Origin: an uncultured Lachnospiraceae bacterium | GTDB taxonomy: Bacteria; Bacillota; Clostridia; Lachnospirales; Lachnospiraceae | Direction of reading: 5' to 3' | Length of the DNA: 6,293 nt | NCBI GenBank assembly: GCA_902767065.1 | Contig: CACXFW010000312.1 | Location: forward strand, 1 to 6,293 | Part shown: positions 6,198 through 6,293 of the stretch, in pieces | Position numbering within the stretch: the first letter of the stretch is position 1 | How the letters are laid out: the number at the start of each line of letters is the position of its first letter | The notes under the pieces: model-generated | Database searches by the model: none | What the model saw: only the letters and a program-made list of their open reading frames with translations | What the model was told of the DNA's origin: nothing | Program-made: the position numbers and the translations under genes

Positions 6198-6293
6198 TTA
6201 CAAAACATACCGTTCATCTGATTCGATGACAATCTTGATACCATCATCCCCGTTGTAATAAGTATTTGCCCGAATGGTATCGCGGCTTTCCAC
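6198..6293 (-). CDS. C-terminal end of an unidentified gene (partial)
   Basis: A minus-strand frame is open from the window edge for 31 codons and ends with TAA at 6200-6198. Its product includes RANTYYNGDDGIKIVIESDE and ends in RYVL. Codon choice (GAT, ATC, AAG, GAA, GGT) resembles the neighbouring genes, and one other minus frame is also open here, so the coding call is likely but not certain. The stop lies 42 bases before spoVG, consistent with one operon. I do not recognise the family. In other Firmicutes spoVG often follows genes such as purR, but these residues do not let me claim that here. Confidence 0.55.
   Translation of the reverse strand: MESRDTIRANTYYNGDDGIKIVIESDERYVL

Noticed and set aside
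6200..6290. Sigma-H-type promoter for spoVG, as in Bacillus
   Set aside because: ATCGAATCA on the minus strand resembles a -10, but no matching AGGA-type -35 stands at the right distance, and it lies within the likely upstream coding region.

Overview
The window looks like an ordinary chromosomal stretch from a moderately GC-rich Clostridia-type Firmicute, most likely Lachnospiraceae. This rests on the SpoVG homologue, the style of the two-component system, AGGAGG-type ribosome binding sites and codon usage rich in CTG, ATC and CGC. The family-level placement is inference; nothing here identifies a species. There are no tRNA or rRNA genes, transposase genes, CRISPR arrays or phage genes.

Layout from left to right. 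Positions 1-146 are non-coding downstream flank with two adjacent GAA-loop hairpins. Positions 147-3189 (minus strand) hold a two-component operon: an OmpR/PhoB-type response regulator followed, after a single base, by a six-pass sensor histidine kinase with an extracytoplasmic domain of about 285 residues. Positions 3190-3431 are a divergent control region. It has a minus-strand promoter with a perfect TATAAT overlapped by two GGAA/TTCC palindromes, and a plus-strand promoter TTGCGA-N17-TAAAAT. Positions 3432-5759 (plus strand) hold malQ (4-alpha-glucanotransferase, GH77) and, six bases later, a plsC-type acyltransferase. A strong hairpin terminator at 5776-5809 separates them from the convergent minus-strand spoVG (5877-6155). 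Upstream of spoVG, 6198-6293 appears to be the last 31 codons of another minus-strand gene that runs off the window.

How the genes may work together: the kinase and regulator clearly form one signalling pair, and their target is unknown. MalQ rearranges maltodextrins in the cytoplasm. The acyltransferase makes phosphatidic acid at the membrane. Nothing visible links them metabolically beyond shared transcription. SpoVG is a nucleic-acid-binding regulator and lies in a separate transcription unit.

I do not see a wholly new system. The points most worth a second look are the paired hairpins at the left edge, the palindromes inside the two-component promoter, the kinase's large unassigned sensor domain with a degenerate G1 box, and the malQ-plsC pairing.
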